This document shows, in pieces, positions 44,110 through 56,649 of a DNA stretch of 64,000 nt. The stretch is from Dryas octopetala (taxonomy: Eukaryota; Streptophyta; Magnoliopsida; Rosales; Rosaceae): NCBI GenBank assembly GCA_963921425.1, contig OY992834.1:18675923-18739922 (forward strand), given 5' to 3'. Position numbers and translations under genes: made by a program. Below the pieces are notes generated by a model that was not told where the DNA came from, ran no database searches, and worked only from the letters and a program-made list of their open reading frames with translations. The first letter of the stretch is position 1. Every line of letters starts with the position of its first letter.

Positions 44110-45711
44110 TTCTACTCTACTGAATTTTCATTTTTGTCCTTGGGAGTGATTTACTATAAAAAGTATTTATGGGTTCCTCATATTCATGGGAGAGTTAATA
44201 TGGCTACTTACCAGTATATTGTTCATAATGTACAATCTTATTCATGAGAGATTAATAAGGCTACTTACTAGTAAGCAGTTCAAAATGTACAAGATAAGCT
44301 CACTGCCTGGAAAAGTTATAACTGGGACTAATTAGCTGCTTTCAATGGGATGTAGATAGAACCACTCTCATTCAATCTGTGACTACTGCCTTTCCAATCT
44401 ACACAATGAAAAATGTTAGTTTACCTAGTAGCATTTGTGAATATTCGGATAAAATTAACAGCTCTTTTTTGTGGGGTAATGTTGAGAACAGATCCAGGCC
44501 TGATTTACTGAGTTGGAATAAAGTCAATTTGTCCTAACTCCTAAGCTAAAAGGTGGGTTGCAGATCAAGTGTTCCAAGTTCATGAATAATGCTTTACTGG
44601 CTAAAGAAGTAGGTTGGATGCTTACTAAAAGGGATGAAGGTCTCTGGGCTTTAGTGTGCAGCAACCAACATCTAAAAAATGGTGAATCCAAGACAATGAT
44701 TTGTCTTGTGCCTCACCAACTTGGAATAGTGTGGTTGATGGTGCTGATATTTTGAGCAAAGGTCTTAAATGGAGAATTGGGAATGATGGCTCTACTAAAT
44801 TACTAATTTCTATTATGATAATTGGGTTGGTAATGAATCCTTTGTTGGAAAGGCCCTAATTCCTTTGTCACATATGGATAAGAACTGTCAAGTGATTGAG
44901 TTTCTCGTTGGGGCTAGTTCGGATGTGAATATAAACTAAATTTGCTTGTGTTCCTTAAAATCATTCAACAAATTCTCTTCATACTTGTTAGTTTGTCTTC
45001 AGGAGTTCCAGATACTATTATCTCGAAATTCAAATAGTTCTTCTAGGAATTTCAGTGCGAAATTTACCTATCTGTGAAAGTTTCATGATAATTATTCTTG
45101 GCCTTGTATCTGAAACATCAAGATCTCCCTATTCAGAACTTTTTTGTGGATCTTGCATCATGATAAACTTTTCACTAATGCTCAAAGGCGTAGAAGACAT
45201 TACCTTTTATCTTCTTTCTAGAACTGTGGTGGTGCTATTGAAAGCGCGCCAATCTCATGTTCTCTCTGATTGTCAGGTTGCTCTCCAAATCTAGAATTCT
45301 CTTAAGCAACCTCATAACTTGAGGTATGTGAATTTTGGTAGCATGAATCTGGGCTTTGTTGTGGCTTGTTGGTTCTTTGGGAGATGATAGTGTGCTCCAA
45401 AATACAGATCTTTGCATTCTATGTTTTGTTGGTGATTGGTTTAAGGCTAATCATATTTGTAACAATAAACCTGTAGAGCTCAACCCTTTTTAGCTTGGGA
45501 GCGCCCTTGCCTAGCTTGGTGAAGCTTTGAGGGATTGCCATGGTAATTGGATCACTGGCTTTACAGCCAACTATTGTACATGATAAGTTCTGCAGGGTGA
45601 GCTTCGAGCTCTCTTGATGTTCACTTTGCTAATGATGCTCCTAGTATAACCTCTTTGGTTTATTGATAATATTCAATTTTTATAGTGTGTTTTTGTTATT
45701 GAAAAAAAAAA
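44110..45711 (+). pseudogene. L1-type LINE, RT C-terminus to RNase H, decayed
   Basis: In order, with frameshifts and stops: KLTAWKSYN (RT thumb), a degraded ISICE.IDKIN.LFWG block, QIKCSKFMNNALLAKEVGWM with RDEGLWALV, a zf-RVT region, then the RNase H segment CHGNWITGF followed by VLQGELRALL. It ends in an A-rich tail at 45701-45711. Same general family as the intronic LINEs in XPO7 but retaining more of the 3' half. Confidence 0.75.
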
Positions 45712-46061
45712 CTATGTTGAGAAGAGTTCAAAGCTACATATACATATAAACTGTAAATTAATGTGGCTTTGGTAAAATCTATAACAACATATTTTCTTTG
45801 TCTTGTAAAAATCATTTAAATTAGTAAGAAATCAAAAATGATGAAAGTATAGACACATGAAAAGACTACTTTGGTCGCACATGATAATTGAGAAAAGCTT
45901 TCTTATGAACCATGGAAGTTGTACTTTTTTACTGTTTGTAAACAACTCATGCAATTAGATGGTTTAGCTGCCCATTCTTAGCAGAGATTTGGGATCTTAA
46001 AAAGTCAGACACCAATGGCCATGTAAGGAAAAATAAAAAAAAATAAAAAATTATTTATTGT

Positions 46062-46404
46062 TGTAAATTAATGTAATTTATACGGATGTCCAATTTTGAG
46101 TTACTCTTCTATTTCTATTTATTAGGAATCCTTCTAATGTAATTAAGGAGACTTGAAAGTAGTCCCCAAGTAATCAACTTGGAGTAGCCCCCAAGTTATA
46201 GAAGTAACCTCCAAGTAATTATATTTGATTACTAGCATATATTTGCCTATAAATAGGCAAGTCATGGAGATCAATAGACAACCTTCATTTGAAGAAATTT
46301 TCTTTTTTCTCACTTGTCTCTCTTTTCTCCTCTCACTATCTTTCTTATCACTTACAACTTTCATCCCTCTATAATATCATCAATTTCAACATGTTATCAG
46401 CACG
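46062..46404 (+). mobile_element. Copia-like LTR with primer binding site
   Basis: The LTR ends ATTTCAACA at 46391, followed directly by TGTTATCAGCACGAG, a PBS of the tRNA-Met-like type used by plant copia/TRIM elements. A TATA box, GCCTATAAATAGGC, lies at 46247-46260. The 5' boundary (TGTAAATTAATG) is approximate. No polyprotein or 3' LTR was found, so this is a truncated 5' end. Confidence 0.65.
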
Positions 46405-46667
46405 AGGATTTGCTCTTAGTATACTATTAATCCTTTCTACGGTTATCTTTACTACCCGTTTGCAATATGGTTTACAATTTGTACTATATATGTATGTAAA
46501 TAATATGAACATGAGGTGGAGAACTAACGCAAGGGCCAAGCCAATTCTATACTTATACAATTATTCAAGACTTATGTTGCTTTATTGTTTTTCACTATTG
46601 ATTACATATATTGTTAGATGTTTCTTTATAATATAAAATAATTAATAATGAACTTTTCATTCATGTT

Positions 46668-46711
46668 GATCTCTCTCTCTCTCTCTCATTCATTCACACA
46701 CACACACACAG
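46668..46711. repeat. (CT)n and (CA)n microsatellites
   Basis: About nine CT units followed after CATTCATT by about eight CA units. Confidence 0.85.
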
Positions 46712-46956
46712 AGTTAGGTTTTCTGGTGATTGCTTCAACATGATAAAAACGCATAATGATATTCTGATTGCAAGTTTGGGAGTTGTTTGAGCAGCCTTCC
46801 ATCCTGACATAAATTTTGTAGAAGTTCCATGCTATTATAGGATAAGAGAGAGTGAAAAAAGACCTGAAAAAACAAGAAGCATGATTGATTCAGAAAATTA
46901 AACTGTTATAGTAAAAATACACATAGGGAATATAGGCATAGACCAGTACTTTATGG

Positions 46957-47061
46957 CTAAAACTTACCTATCCATTATTGCATATAACATGTGAGACACA
47001 AACATAGTCATGTGATGTGTCTCACATGTTATATACAACAAGGAATAGGTAAGTTCCTCTC
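46957..47061. mobile_element. Short perfect-hairpin MITE with direct repeats
   Basis: The arms AACTTACCTATCC...CATATAACATGTGAGACACA and their inverse (46961-47055) leave only about 15 bases of loop. The 11-bp sequence GTACTTTATGG flanks both sides (46946-46956 and 47062-47072), as a target duplication would. Confidence 0.75.
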
Positions 47062-47394
47062 GTACTTTATGGAAAAAAGGCATTGGTGCTTTTATATAAA
47101 ATGATTACTTCTAAGGTGTTTCATCAATTTACTTAGTTGTTTGGTACAAATGAGACCTAAGGTCTAGGGTGGGGAGGTGAGATTCAAACTTTGGCCTTAG
47201 TATAGGGATAAATGCTCCCTACGCTGGAGCAACGTACGTACAAGTCCCCACAAATCCCCCATAGCATTTGACTTTTGTTTGTTGGTGAAATACATGGATG
47301 TTATGCGTAAAATTTGTCACATAGTCAACCTAACCTTTAACATCCATATCAAGTTCCACATCACTCTCATTCTACCCTGCACATCAAAGTGATG

Positions 47395-48175
47395 AACACT
47401 AAGAGTAAGGGGGCACCAGTGTGGTATTGGCTAAGACCCTCGACACCCGGCCAAGTTAGTATCACACCTTATTTTCAAGTAGTATAGAGAGCTATGAGTC
47501 GTATCCCTTATATAAGGGTTAACAACCCCTATTCATAGTAATTATCGTCGAGGGTCTCCTAGTTCTTATCGAACTAGGGTTCTAGATAGCTTACTACATA
47601 AGTAGAACACGTCTTTTACTAGACCGACTCTCTCGCAGGTCAAGCTCTTTAACCAAGAAGTTCATTCATTCCACCCTAGTCTCTTATGGACCTTACCTCT
47701 TGGGACCCGCTTACCTGGGTCCTAAGTGCAATCTTGGGCTGGTTCCGGGTCACATTCAAAGCACTTTCCCTCCAAGAGCATACTCCGAGTGTAGGCTTTG
47801 AAGTTCCCTTATGACAAAGCCTGAAGCCCTGGATCCTTGGGCCTGGGCCTTTTACTAATGTCAAGGCTAAGCTATCCTTAGCCTCACACTTTCCATGCAT
47901 CGAGGCCTACTTGGGTCTTGTATCTCTATGGTATCGAGCTATCACGCAGGCTCATACCTATGAGTGCTTAACTCATGGTCCAGCACAAGCTACCACTCGT
48001 GTCCAAACCAAGGCTAACCAAGTCTCGCCTCTCTTGGTCACCAATCTTCCCCAACCTTGGCCCAATGGTTGTCAAGCCACAGTTAGGCCTCACCCCATCC
48101 ATTAAACCCTTCGGGCGTATCGATACTTTTCTACTCTATTGGCCGAGACTTTTTCTTTAGCCTATGTCTAGGCAA
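47395..48175. other. Higher-GC block of unknown nature
   Basis: About 780 bp that is clearly GC-richer than its surroundings, with many short imperfect repeats (AACCAAGGCTAACC, CTCGACACCCGGCC). Frames of 60-75 codons exist but resemble nothing known. It may be an LTR-retrotransposon fragment. Confidence 0.35.
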
Positions 48176-50696
48176 AAAATGACCCAAATATCATCCAAGT
48201 TTTGTCATTTTCATTTCTTCAACGTGTAGTTCTGCTGGGCCGAAATGGTATCAGTAATGGATTTTTTTTTTAATATTTGGATTTTTTAAAAATACATAGA
48301 TTTTTAAACATTGATGATTGACTTAATGTTCCAAATCATGAAATCGTATCAACCTATTATATAAAAGTTATAAATGAGATTTGAAAATATCTTAGTGGAT
48401 ACGATTATTAATTACATTTCAATAATGTTACCGCAACTCTCTCCAGAATTCACTATAAATGATTCGAATAGTATGCTTTGTCATGCATTAGAAAATAATC
48501 AACTTATAACAATCAGCCACTCTTAGACAAGAGAGAATTGAGACCACCATTAGACTTTCTTTGTGTGTTGTGCAGTTTCTACAATTCCATGATATGTTTC
48601 TATTGTAAGATCATTTCTATAAAGTTTGTTTTATCTATTTCATTTGCACTCTCAATCTCACTAGCTTATTTTATATTTCTCTAGTTTTATAAGACTTACG
48701 TTTTTTTTATATACAATGTTTTATATACATTCTCAAGTACTTCCACATAATGTCACATAGAATTTTATGATCATATTTTGTGTACTACATAGCTAAATGG
48801 ATTTAATGTGAAATCTATGTTATTGTAGTTATCAAGAATCCCCAAATTGATGTAAGAATTATATTGGAAATTTAATTAGGATAAAAACGAACTTGTCAGG
48901 ATCTCAGAATGGTTTTTTTTTTTTTTTTTTTTCTGATCTACTCATTTTTTCTACTAATTTTTCTACTTATTTTCTGGACGCAGCAATCTCGGAAGGCTTT
49001 TTGAAAACAATCATGAGAAGTCTTATTTGAAATTATGAATATACATATTGAGACATATGGCATTCGTGTTCAATCGGATCAATGATTTACCAGATTATGG
49101 GGCTATATAATCTAGATTATGCTGGCATACATGCTTTTTAGGGCTAAGACATGTCCATGAACTTGTCCCAAGTGTGTGTGTATAATGGGATGAGGTGAGA
49201 TTCTAATCACCTTATATTGGTTAGTCTTCTAACTGAAACCAAATCCACAATGATTATATCCCCTTTGAAACCATGGGAAGGTTTATAAACTCACCAGTTA
49301 TTGGATTGCACACTACAAGAAGGTCTTCGAATAATGGTTCAGACAAGCAAAGCATGCCATTACATGAATTCACCGATGTGTACTTGTGATTGTATGGATC
49401 TATCTTGATGCAAGGTTTCCTTTTAGTGCCACATTTCCTTTATTGTGGTAGTTACTTGCCTCCTTAGCATTGCGCAATGGGATTTTACATTTGGAAATAT
49501 TCATGGCAAGGTGACGCTCGTTAACCTTTGATGTTCCACCGTCCTTCAAATCAAAACCAGATCAGCTATCTTCAGGCTTAACCATGTCAAAGGTTCTTGA
49601 CAGACGAGTTGGACCCCAAAGTCAAAACAAAGTAAATGCCTCTACCTGTGCAAAGTGAAGCTTAGGAAATTCAAAGTTCGAAATTAGGTCATGCCAAGTC
49701 TTGCATGCACATTTGCACATGATAATGCTCTTTGTTGCGGGCTTTAGTAGAACTTCTTGAATGATAGACTTCAAAAGATATGTTATAAAAAGACCTATTT
49801 GTTAATCTTTTTCATCTTTGTTGTGTATTTCGTTGGCTTTAATTAGTTTTTGACTTTTTTGTTCCTTTTCATGGCTACTCTATAAATCTATTGTGGAATC
49901 TAAAAAAAAAAAAAAACAACAACAACAACATCACTATTTGAGAAGTATCACAACTGACCCACTTTCCAATTGAAGTAAAAAACTTCGTTTATTAGGATTT
50001 TACATGTTTATGTAAAAAGAAAGGAGAAGAGGAGGTTCTTTTTATGAGATCTTTTTATATGTTTGTTATTATCCAACAAGACATGTATAGTGAAACACAA
50101 AAAAAAAAAAGCATTGAGAGCTTGGCTTATTAAATTGGACAGGCCTATTTATCACTGTGTTTTTTCCCTTTTTAAGGTAGGCGGTTCTATGAGCTTAATA
50201 TTGATTCTAGAAAATAATTGATTCTAGTTTAGAAAAAGAGAGTTATAATGATAACCAAAATAAAACCTATCCTATTGAGATTCCAAGCAAATTTTGTTAA
50301 AAAACAAGAGCAATTCAAAGGCTTGATACAACCTGATAAACCAATGCCTTTAAATGAAGTAATTAAAATTGGTGGAAGTATGGTTTAAAAATTACCATTA
50401 GGATCAACCTCATTATCATCTTCTTTGATGTCATTGATCAAGTGTTCGTAGAGTATATGCTTAACCAAAAAAAAAAAAGTAAAAAAAAAAAGGAACAAAA
50501 AAAATTATGAAAATAACACTACCTTTAGGATCAACCTCCACAACATCTTGGTTGATATTCCCCATCTACCAAATTATGCAAAGAAAATTTAAATACAAAG
50601 CTCCATTTCAATTTATTACTTTCTTGAAATCTTGGATTCAACTCTTATTGCTTTTCTCATCTTATTAATCATATACTTTCTCTTAAAAAAAAAAAG
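48176..50696. other. AT-rich spacer, nothing recognised
   Basis: T- and A-homopolymers (for example near 48912-48931 and 49903-49915) and short random frames only. CACTACAAGAAGG at 49312 resembles a CACTA terminus, but no partner end was found. Confidence 0.4.
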
Positions 50697-51049
50697 GGAA
50701 TGCTATCCACTTTCTCCACCAACTTTCTCCTTTATTACTCTCATTTCACAGTATACCGTTCATTTTTATGTAATTATTTGAAGATCATCTATGCAAAAAA
50801 ATCAACTAAATCGAAAATCATTTGGTCATGTAATTGTTATCAAATAAACAAATGGTGAATCAAATTGTTACTAAAATCGTCTGTTTATTTGATCACAGTT
50901 ACATAACTAAACAATTTTCGATTTGGTTGATTTGTGCAGAAATGATCTTCATAATTAAATCTACAAAATGAACGGTTCTGATCATGAATTTACACTGCGA
51001 AATGAGAATAATAAAAGAGAAGGTCGGTGGAGAAGGTGGATAGCATTCC
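50697..51049. mobile_element. Palindromic MITE, very well preserved
   Basis: TIRs GGAATGCTATCCACTTTCTC and, inverted, GGAATGCTATCCACCTTCTC extend inward through TTATTACTCTCATTTC/GAAATGAGAATAATAA. The core AATCAACTAAATCGAAAATC is shared with the other MITEs. 353 bp, flanked by A-runs that hide the target duplication. Confidence 0.88.
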
Positions 51050-51871
51050 AAAAAAAAAATGTAAATATACATATGTCACGCCCCAATCCGGGATTAAAAA
51101 TAAATCTCGAATTAAGGTGTGAATCACATTTTAATTATAGAATTAACTCCTATAACCAGAATGTGACAAAGGAAAATAAATATAAATATAAATAGAAATA
51201 AACTCATTGATTCCATTACACAACAAAACCTGATTCAAACTTAATTTACATCATACATCTTGCCTCAATACCTTAGGTTCTACAAAGCTTCAAAAGTTAA
51301 ACTAAACTTCAAACTTGGTTCACACTTATTTACAAAAACACGTCTCTCTAGTCCTCTTACGGGATCGGATCATCGGTTTTTGTACCTGCAAAGTCTATAA
51401 GGGGGTGAGCACCAACCACTCAATAGGGACGTACGACTTTATCATACATAATTGAAGCTTAGTGAAAACAAACAACATGTAACATATAAGATATTATATA
51501 ATAATACTAAACTAATGCATGAATGTTATGCTAAACTTCCTCACTTCAATCCCTTGAAAAGTAAATTGCAACACATCTTCACTTCAATCGCAATTGAAGT
51601 GCATGACATCCTAACTTTGATCGCAACCGAAGTTCCCAATGCGCCTTGGGAAAATAAATCGTTTTACTAGTACGCAACTGAAGGGGCTTCTCTCCCACGC
51701 ACACTATGAAATTTAAATTTAACTCTCAATCTCTTATCACCACCGTAACCTCCATATATATCTCAATGAATCATGCTTCAGGTTTAAATAAATGCACATT
51801 CAGATAAATGCATTACTAATTAGTATAAAATAATTAACTAATTTCAGATTCCTCAAACAATGCACTATATG

Positions 51872-52879
51872 TAGGGGTGGGCATAATAACTGGTGCACCG
51901 AAACACCAAACCAAACCAACCGAATAAAAACCGAAAATACACCGAGTTGACCAAAAAAGTCAACACCGTAAAGAAAAAACCGAACCAAACCGTATATGGA
52001 CGGTTCCGGTTCCGGTTTCATGCTCACTTTGCCCAAGCCAACCCAAACCGCACTGTGTAATTTTTTAAAAATATAATTATATATTTTTATGCACATTTTA
52101 TACATTTTTGTACACATTTTATACATTTTAATATACATTTCATACATTTTGATTTTAGACCCTAAAATATATTTTATATAACCCTATGAGTTTAATATTC
52201 TATATATATAATAATGTTTTAGTATATAATTTTAGTTATATCTTATATAATAAAATTTTTATATTCTATTTCTATATATTCTATAGTCTATAGTCTATAT
52301 ATTAATGTTTTATGTATATAGAGTTATATATAAACTTAGTATATAACTATATAGTTAGTAACTTAGTATATAGTTGTATACATACTACATTAGTTATATA
52401 TAACTATATAAGTAATATATAGTTATAGTAGTATACTAGTATATAGTTATATATATATATACATTATACTCATTACTCTATAGTAGTTATATATAATCTT
52501 ATATATAGTTATAACTTATAACTTAAGCAGGTTGTATTTATTTTAAAATTTTAAGTACTAAGAAGGTTAAGCAAAGTTCAAATTTGTATTTGTATTTGTT
52601 TAATTTGTAGAATGGTAAGTTTAAAAACTCAATTGTATGGCCAAAAAGTTCAAAAACCAAATGTGAGTACCAACAAAATAGTTGGGCTTAGGCCTAAACC
52701 TTTAGGCCCCAAACCGTGCATCTTGCACCGAATCAAACCGTCTCTGCAATGGTTTGGTTTGGTTTGGTTTTTTTCCACTTTGTCCAGTTCACAACACCGA
52801 ACCGTACTCAGAGAACACTTCTAGTGCGATGCATGGTTTTCAAGGTGAACTGAGCTAAACCGCACCGTGCCCACTCCTA
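51872..52879. mobile_element. Non-autonomous hAT-type element, 1,008 bp
   Basis: TIRs TAGGGGTGGGC and GCCCACTCCTA are flanked by an exact 8-bp duplication ACTATATG (51864-51871 and 52880-52887), the hAT signature. Subterminal AACCGAACCAAACCG-type motifs occur at both ends; the middle is almost pure TATATAG-like sequence. No transposase. Confidence 0.93.
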
Positions 52880-53876
52880 ACTATATGTTCAGGTAATTAA
52901 GATAATCCATATAATTCACGTATTAGCATGCATATCACATTTTTCAACAAAGAGTTAATAAAATTAAATTTTCAATCAAAGGTCCCCCAGATCCTCAACC
53001 TCAAAATTGTGCTTAATTCACTGCTAGAAGTTGTCTCGTACCTTCCGGTCATTCTCCGAGCCTATCCCGAACAAGAAAGTAACAAAAACCCACAATTAAA
53101 TAATGAATAAAAAGTCGCTCACTCTACAACCGTAGCGTTTGTAGTGAAATCGCTAAATTAGAGGCCTCAAATCGCAAAACAGAGGTCAACATTAGACTCA
53201 AAATAAAAAATACAATGGAGATGGACTTTTCCTAGCGATCGGAGCCGCTACACACCGGCGGTGCGAGTGGGGGTTGGCTGGAAGTAGTTCATCATCTTCA
53301 ACCTCTTGCTCCTGTTTTTTCCAGTTTTTATATTTTTATATCAATTTTGGCCCGACTTTTGACCCATAAAATCTCTACCAAATCTCACAATATTATACTC
53401 GTTTTGAATCTACGAATCTCTTCTTTACAACCATATAAAGAGTATCCAAAACGGAGCTATAAAACTCAACATAATTGGCCTCAAAGTGGGCTACCCGAAA
53501 TTGCCAATTTTCCAGAAAAATGTAGATTTTTAAAATTCAAACCAAGTTCAATTTCCTTCGAATTCAACATCATAAATCAGTTTCTTAAGCTTCTGAAAAC
53601 GTGTTTAAAGCCTCCCAATCCATCACTCAACCTCAAACCAACCTAGAAATCAAAATTTAAATCAAAAACACAAACCTCAAAATTTATTAAGGACATCCCA
53701 TCCAAAGTAATTCTCTTTTAATTCTCCTTCAATTTCTATAGTTTTTGTGATCCTATAAACCTCTCTAACCATTATATAAACCTCACCAAATCTAGTAATC
53801 AAAACTAACTTTAAATTCTAACAACAAGAGAGCATACAAGGAAGCTGGAAATTTACCTTCTTCTTCCTCTCCTTTC

Positions 53877-53879
<3 letters not shown>

Positions 53880-53928
<49 letters not shown>

Positions 53929-53930
53929 TC
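53880..53930. repeat. (CT)n microsatellite
   Basis: About 22 CT units within the LTR-like sequence. Confidence 0.9.
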
Positions 53931-54087
53931 GGTTTCTCTTTCTTTCTTCTTCTTCTTTTCTTTCTCTTTGTTTTCGGTTTGGTCTAAGTTGAGCTGTTGT
54001 CCTTAGTTTTGTTTTCAAACCCAGCTCAACCTTATAACACATACACCACACACACACTCCATCGCTTCACTAATGTTAGTCTTTGAA

Positions 54088-54193
54088 TAGAAACCTAAAA
54101 TATGAACGGTTTAGATCATGAGATTACATTGTGTAGTGGTGGTTAGCACGTACCGTATTATCTTACTAATTGGTTAGCTCTAGAACATTTTTT
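54088..54193. repeat. Half MITE related to 37190-37571
   Basis: Matches the right arm of that MITE (AACGGTTTAGATCATGAG, TGGTTAGC, TTGGTTAGCTCTAGAACATT). The left arm is absent. Confidence 0.6.
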
Positions 54194-56640
54194 ATTTATA
54201 CATAAATATAAATAAATATAATAATAAGTAATTCTAGGTACAAGGAAATATAAATACAAAATATACAAATATAAAAAGGGCTAATTACAATTAAATCAAT
54301 AAAACTTTTTCACAATTACATTTTAATCAATTAATGCATTTTTTTCATAATTTCATTTTAGTCACTGACCAAAATGAAAAAGATAAATTACAATAGATTA
54401 ATAAACATACATTACGATTCAAATTTAGATTTGTATTAAGTTTGTGTTTGAATGCTACGTAGCAAAATAGCTTAGAGTTTAGGTCTCGGGTTTTGGGCAG
54501 AGACATAAGTGATAAGCTCTAGAACCCTAAACCCCATTTCTAAACCCCTAAACCCCATTTATATACATTGCACCCCATTTTTATACCCATAGACTAAATT
54601 AAGGCAACCTATGTCATAATTTTACGTCCATAAGTAATGGAAAAAATGGATGGGCAAATTGGTATGTTCCATGCACCAAAATACATAACATCATCAAGTT
54701 GATTGGGTTTAGTGATTAAAATGAAAAATAATTTCAAAACTCATTGATCTTTATGAGAAAAGAAAATTTACATTGATCATTATGTAATATTGAAATATTT
54801 TATTGATTTAAATGTAATTTGCTATATAGTGGCAAAAAAAAAAATGTAGTTTGCTATATAAACAACGTTATTAAACACAAATATAATTTGGTCCTAAAAA
54901 CAAGGTTATTACAACATATATATCCTTCAATCTCATTCGTTAAGTCTTCCACTGAGCCTTCAATAGATTACTTTTCTTTTTCAACAATTTTTCATTAACT
55001 CTAAATATAAACATTTAACATAAAAGAAAAAAGGAAGAACACAGTGCTTTAAATCAATGTGACCTCTTTGTTCTTATGCAATTTACTATCAGAATGCCTG
55101 AGGGAACAGTCAAAATTAACTCATCCATAGATTGACACTCGAAGAACACAATTAAATTTTGTACTCAAAGAAACACATACAAAGTTTTATACTGATTTTT
55201 AAACACATACCGGTTTGATATAGTTGATTTAAGTTGTATAATTCATTTCAAATAATATCACCCGACATGCACATCTTCTGTATCAATTATTTCAAAAGAA
55301 GAATACCATAAAAAAGATTGCCCTAGGATTTCATATAACCAAAAGAACCAAAATCCCAAAATACATAGGTCGACAATAGTTTTCTTTTCTAAATTTGCAT
55401 GATATGCCTTATTGAGTAAAGAGACCAACTGACCCCCAAAAAATTTTTTTTTTTTTGAATGATGAAGCAAGAAGCCTTAGAAGTCTCTACCTCTTCACCA
55501 AAAAAAAAAAACATTAAAATGCTCAAACAGCTTAAATGAAAAATAGAAATTCATCAAATGTAATAAAAAAATATAGAAAGACACTTACATGGAAATTTTA
55601 GAGTTTCTCCAATCAAAGTGGAACAAAAAAGACCATGAGATCACACCATTTGTGGAGAGAAAATTTGTGTGGAGACTGAAGAGGTAGAATAGTAGGGGGA
55701 CCAAAGTGCTTTCTCTCTTGGAAGTCTCTGCAGTAGGCAAACCCCAATTTTCAAAATCATTTTAAAAAACTTTCTTACGACTTCAATGTTGAGAAATGAA
55801 AAATAAAAGAAATTATCATATAAGAAGTTGAATCTAGAGCAGAAAGAATTCAAAGAAGAAGAAGTAGGATGCCTCACATTCTTCAAATTTGATTGCGTTT
55901 TGTTAGTTTATAGGATTTTGTATTGGCTGTTCCTTATCAAAATCATTGTATTTATTTCTTAATTATTCACTCACAAGCTCTAGGTTAGAATTAATGATCA
56001 AGATTACTTGTGTTGAAGAAATCAAGTCTGAAGCTAAAAGGAAAAAGGCCCTAAGGTATAAGATACTTCATGCATTTCACGAAAAACAGTTTTGTATCTA
56101 TTTGACTAGTCACTCACTGATAATAAGAACAATTTTCTTCACATATAGTTTTAACACTTAAATGATTGTGTCACTTCAGTGGGTCATTTCGTGATTTGTT
56201 TCTTAAATCACATTCCATTTAAATCTCATTTCCTATTTTCTAAACATGCATGTGCACAGCACATGAACTGGTTCATTCATTGAATCAATCTGATCAGGTC
56301 ATGTGCTTTATCATTTCACGCACTCACACAACTTTCATGTTTTCTTTGGTAGAGAAGATACTACATGAAAAAAAATACTAAATAGATATATAAACACTAC
56401 AAAAAATACCACTCAAGTACAAATCTTTGTAGGAATTTTTCATCATCAATTAAACGAGGTTAACGATTTGAACTTAATTGTTATCATATTAGAAGTACAT
56501 GATTACAATTGCTAAAAATTAAAAGAACAAGACCAAAGTAAGAATTTCATGAAAGTACAGAGATTAAAAGTATCATGTGACCATGATTTTATTGTAGCAT
56601 TTTTTTTAGTATGAGGGTATGTTTGGAGTTTATGAAAATT
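54194..56640. other. AT-rich spacer, nothing recognised
   Basis: No gene seen. AACCCTAAACCCC strings near 54530-54560 are too few and irregular to be telomeric. CACTACAAAAAAT at 56396 resembles a transposon end, but no partner was found. Confidence 0.4.
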
Positions 56641-56649
56641 TCACCTAAG

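Larger units (their letters stand above)
51074..54038 (+). mobile_element. LTR-like sequence split by a hAT insertion
   Basis: Begins TGTCACGCCCCAATCCGGGA, typical of plant gypsy-type LTR starts, and includes the GGGGTGAGCACCAACCACTC motif I associate with such LTRs. Near its end is a (CT)n tract. ACATA occurs at 51069-51073 and 54039-54043, a candidate target duplication, but the implied last dinucleotide is AC and not CA, so the right end is uncertain. No internal polyprotein. Confidence 0.5.

Noticed and set aside
46289..46636. 115-residue plus-strand frame
   Set aside because: It spans the copia-like LTR end and primer binding site, so it is not a gene.
49312..49324. CACTACAAGAAGG as a CACTA terminus
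   Set aside because: No inverted partner end or 3-bp duplication could be found, and it is far from the Ulp1-like pseudogene.
54520..54590. Telomere-like AACCCTAAACCCC strings
   Set aside because: Too few, irregular and mixed with other sequence. Similar strings at 12960 and 60250 belong to other repeats.
56396..56408. CACTACAAAAAAT as a transposon end
   Set aside because: Single occurrence without a partner; AT-rich chance match is likely.
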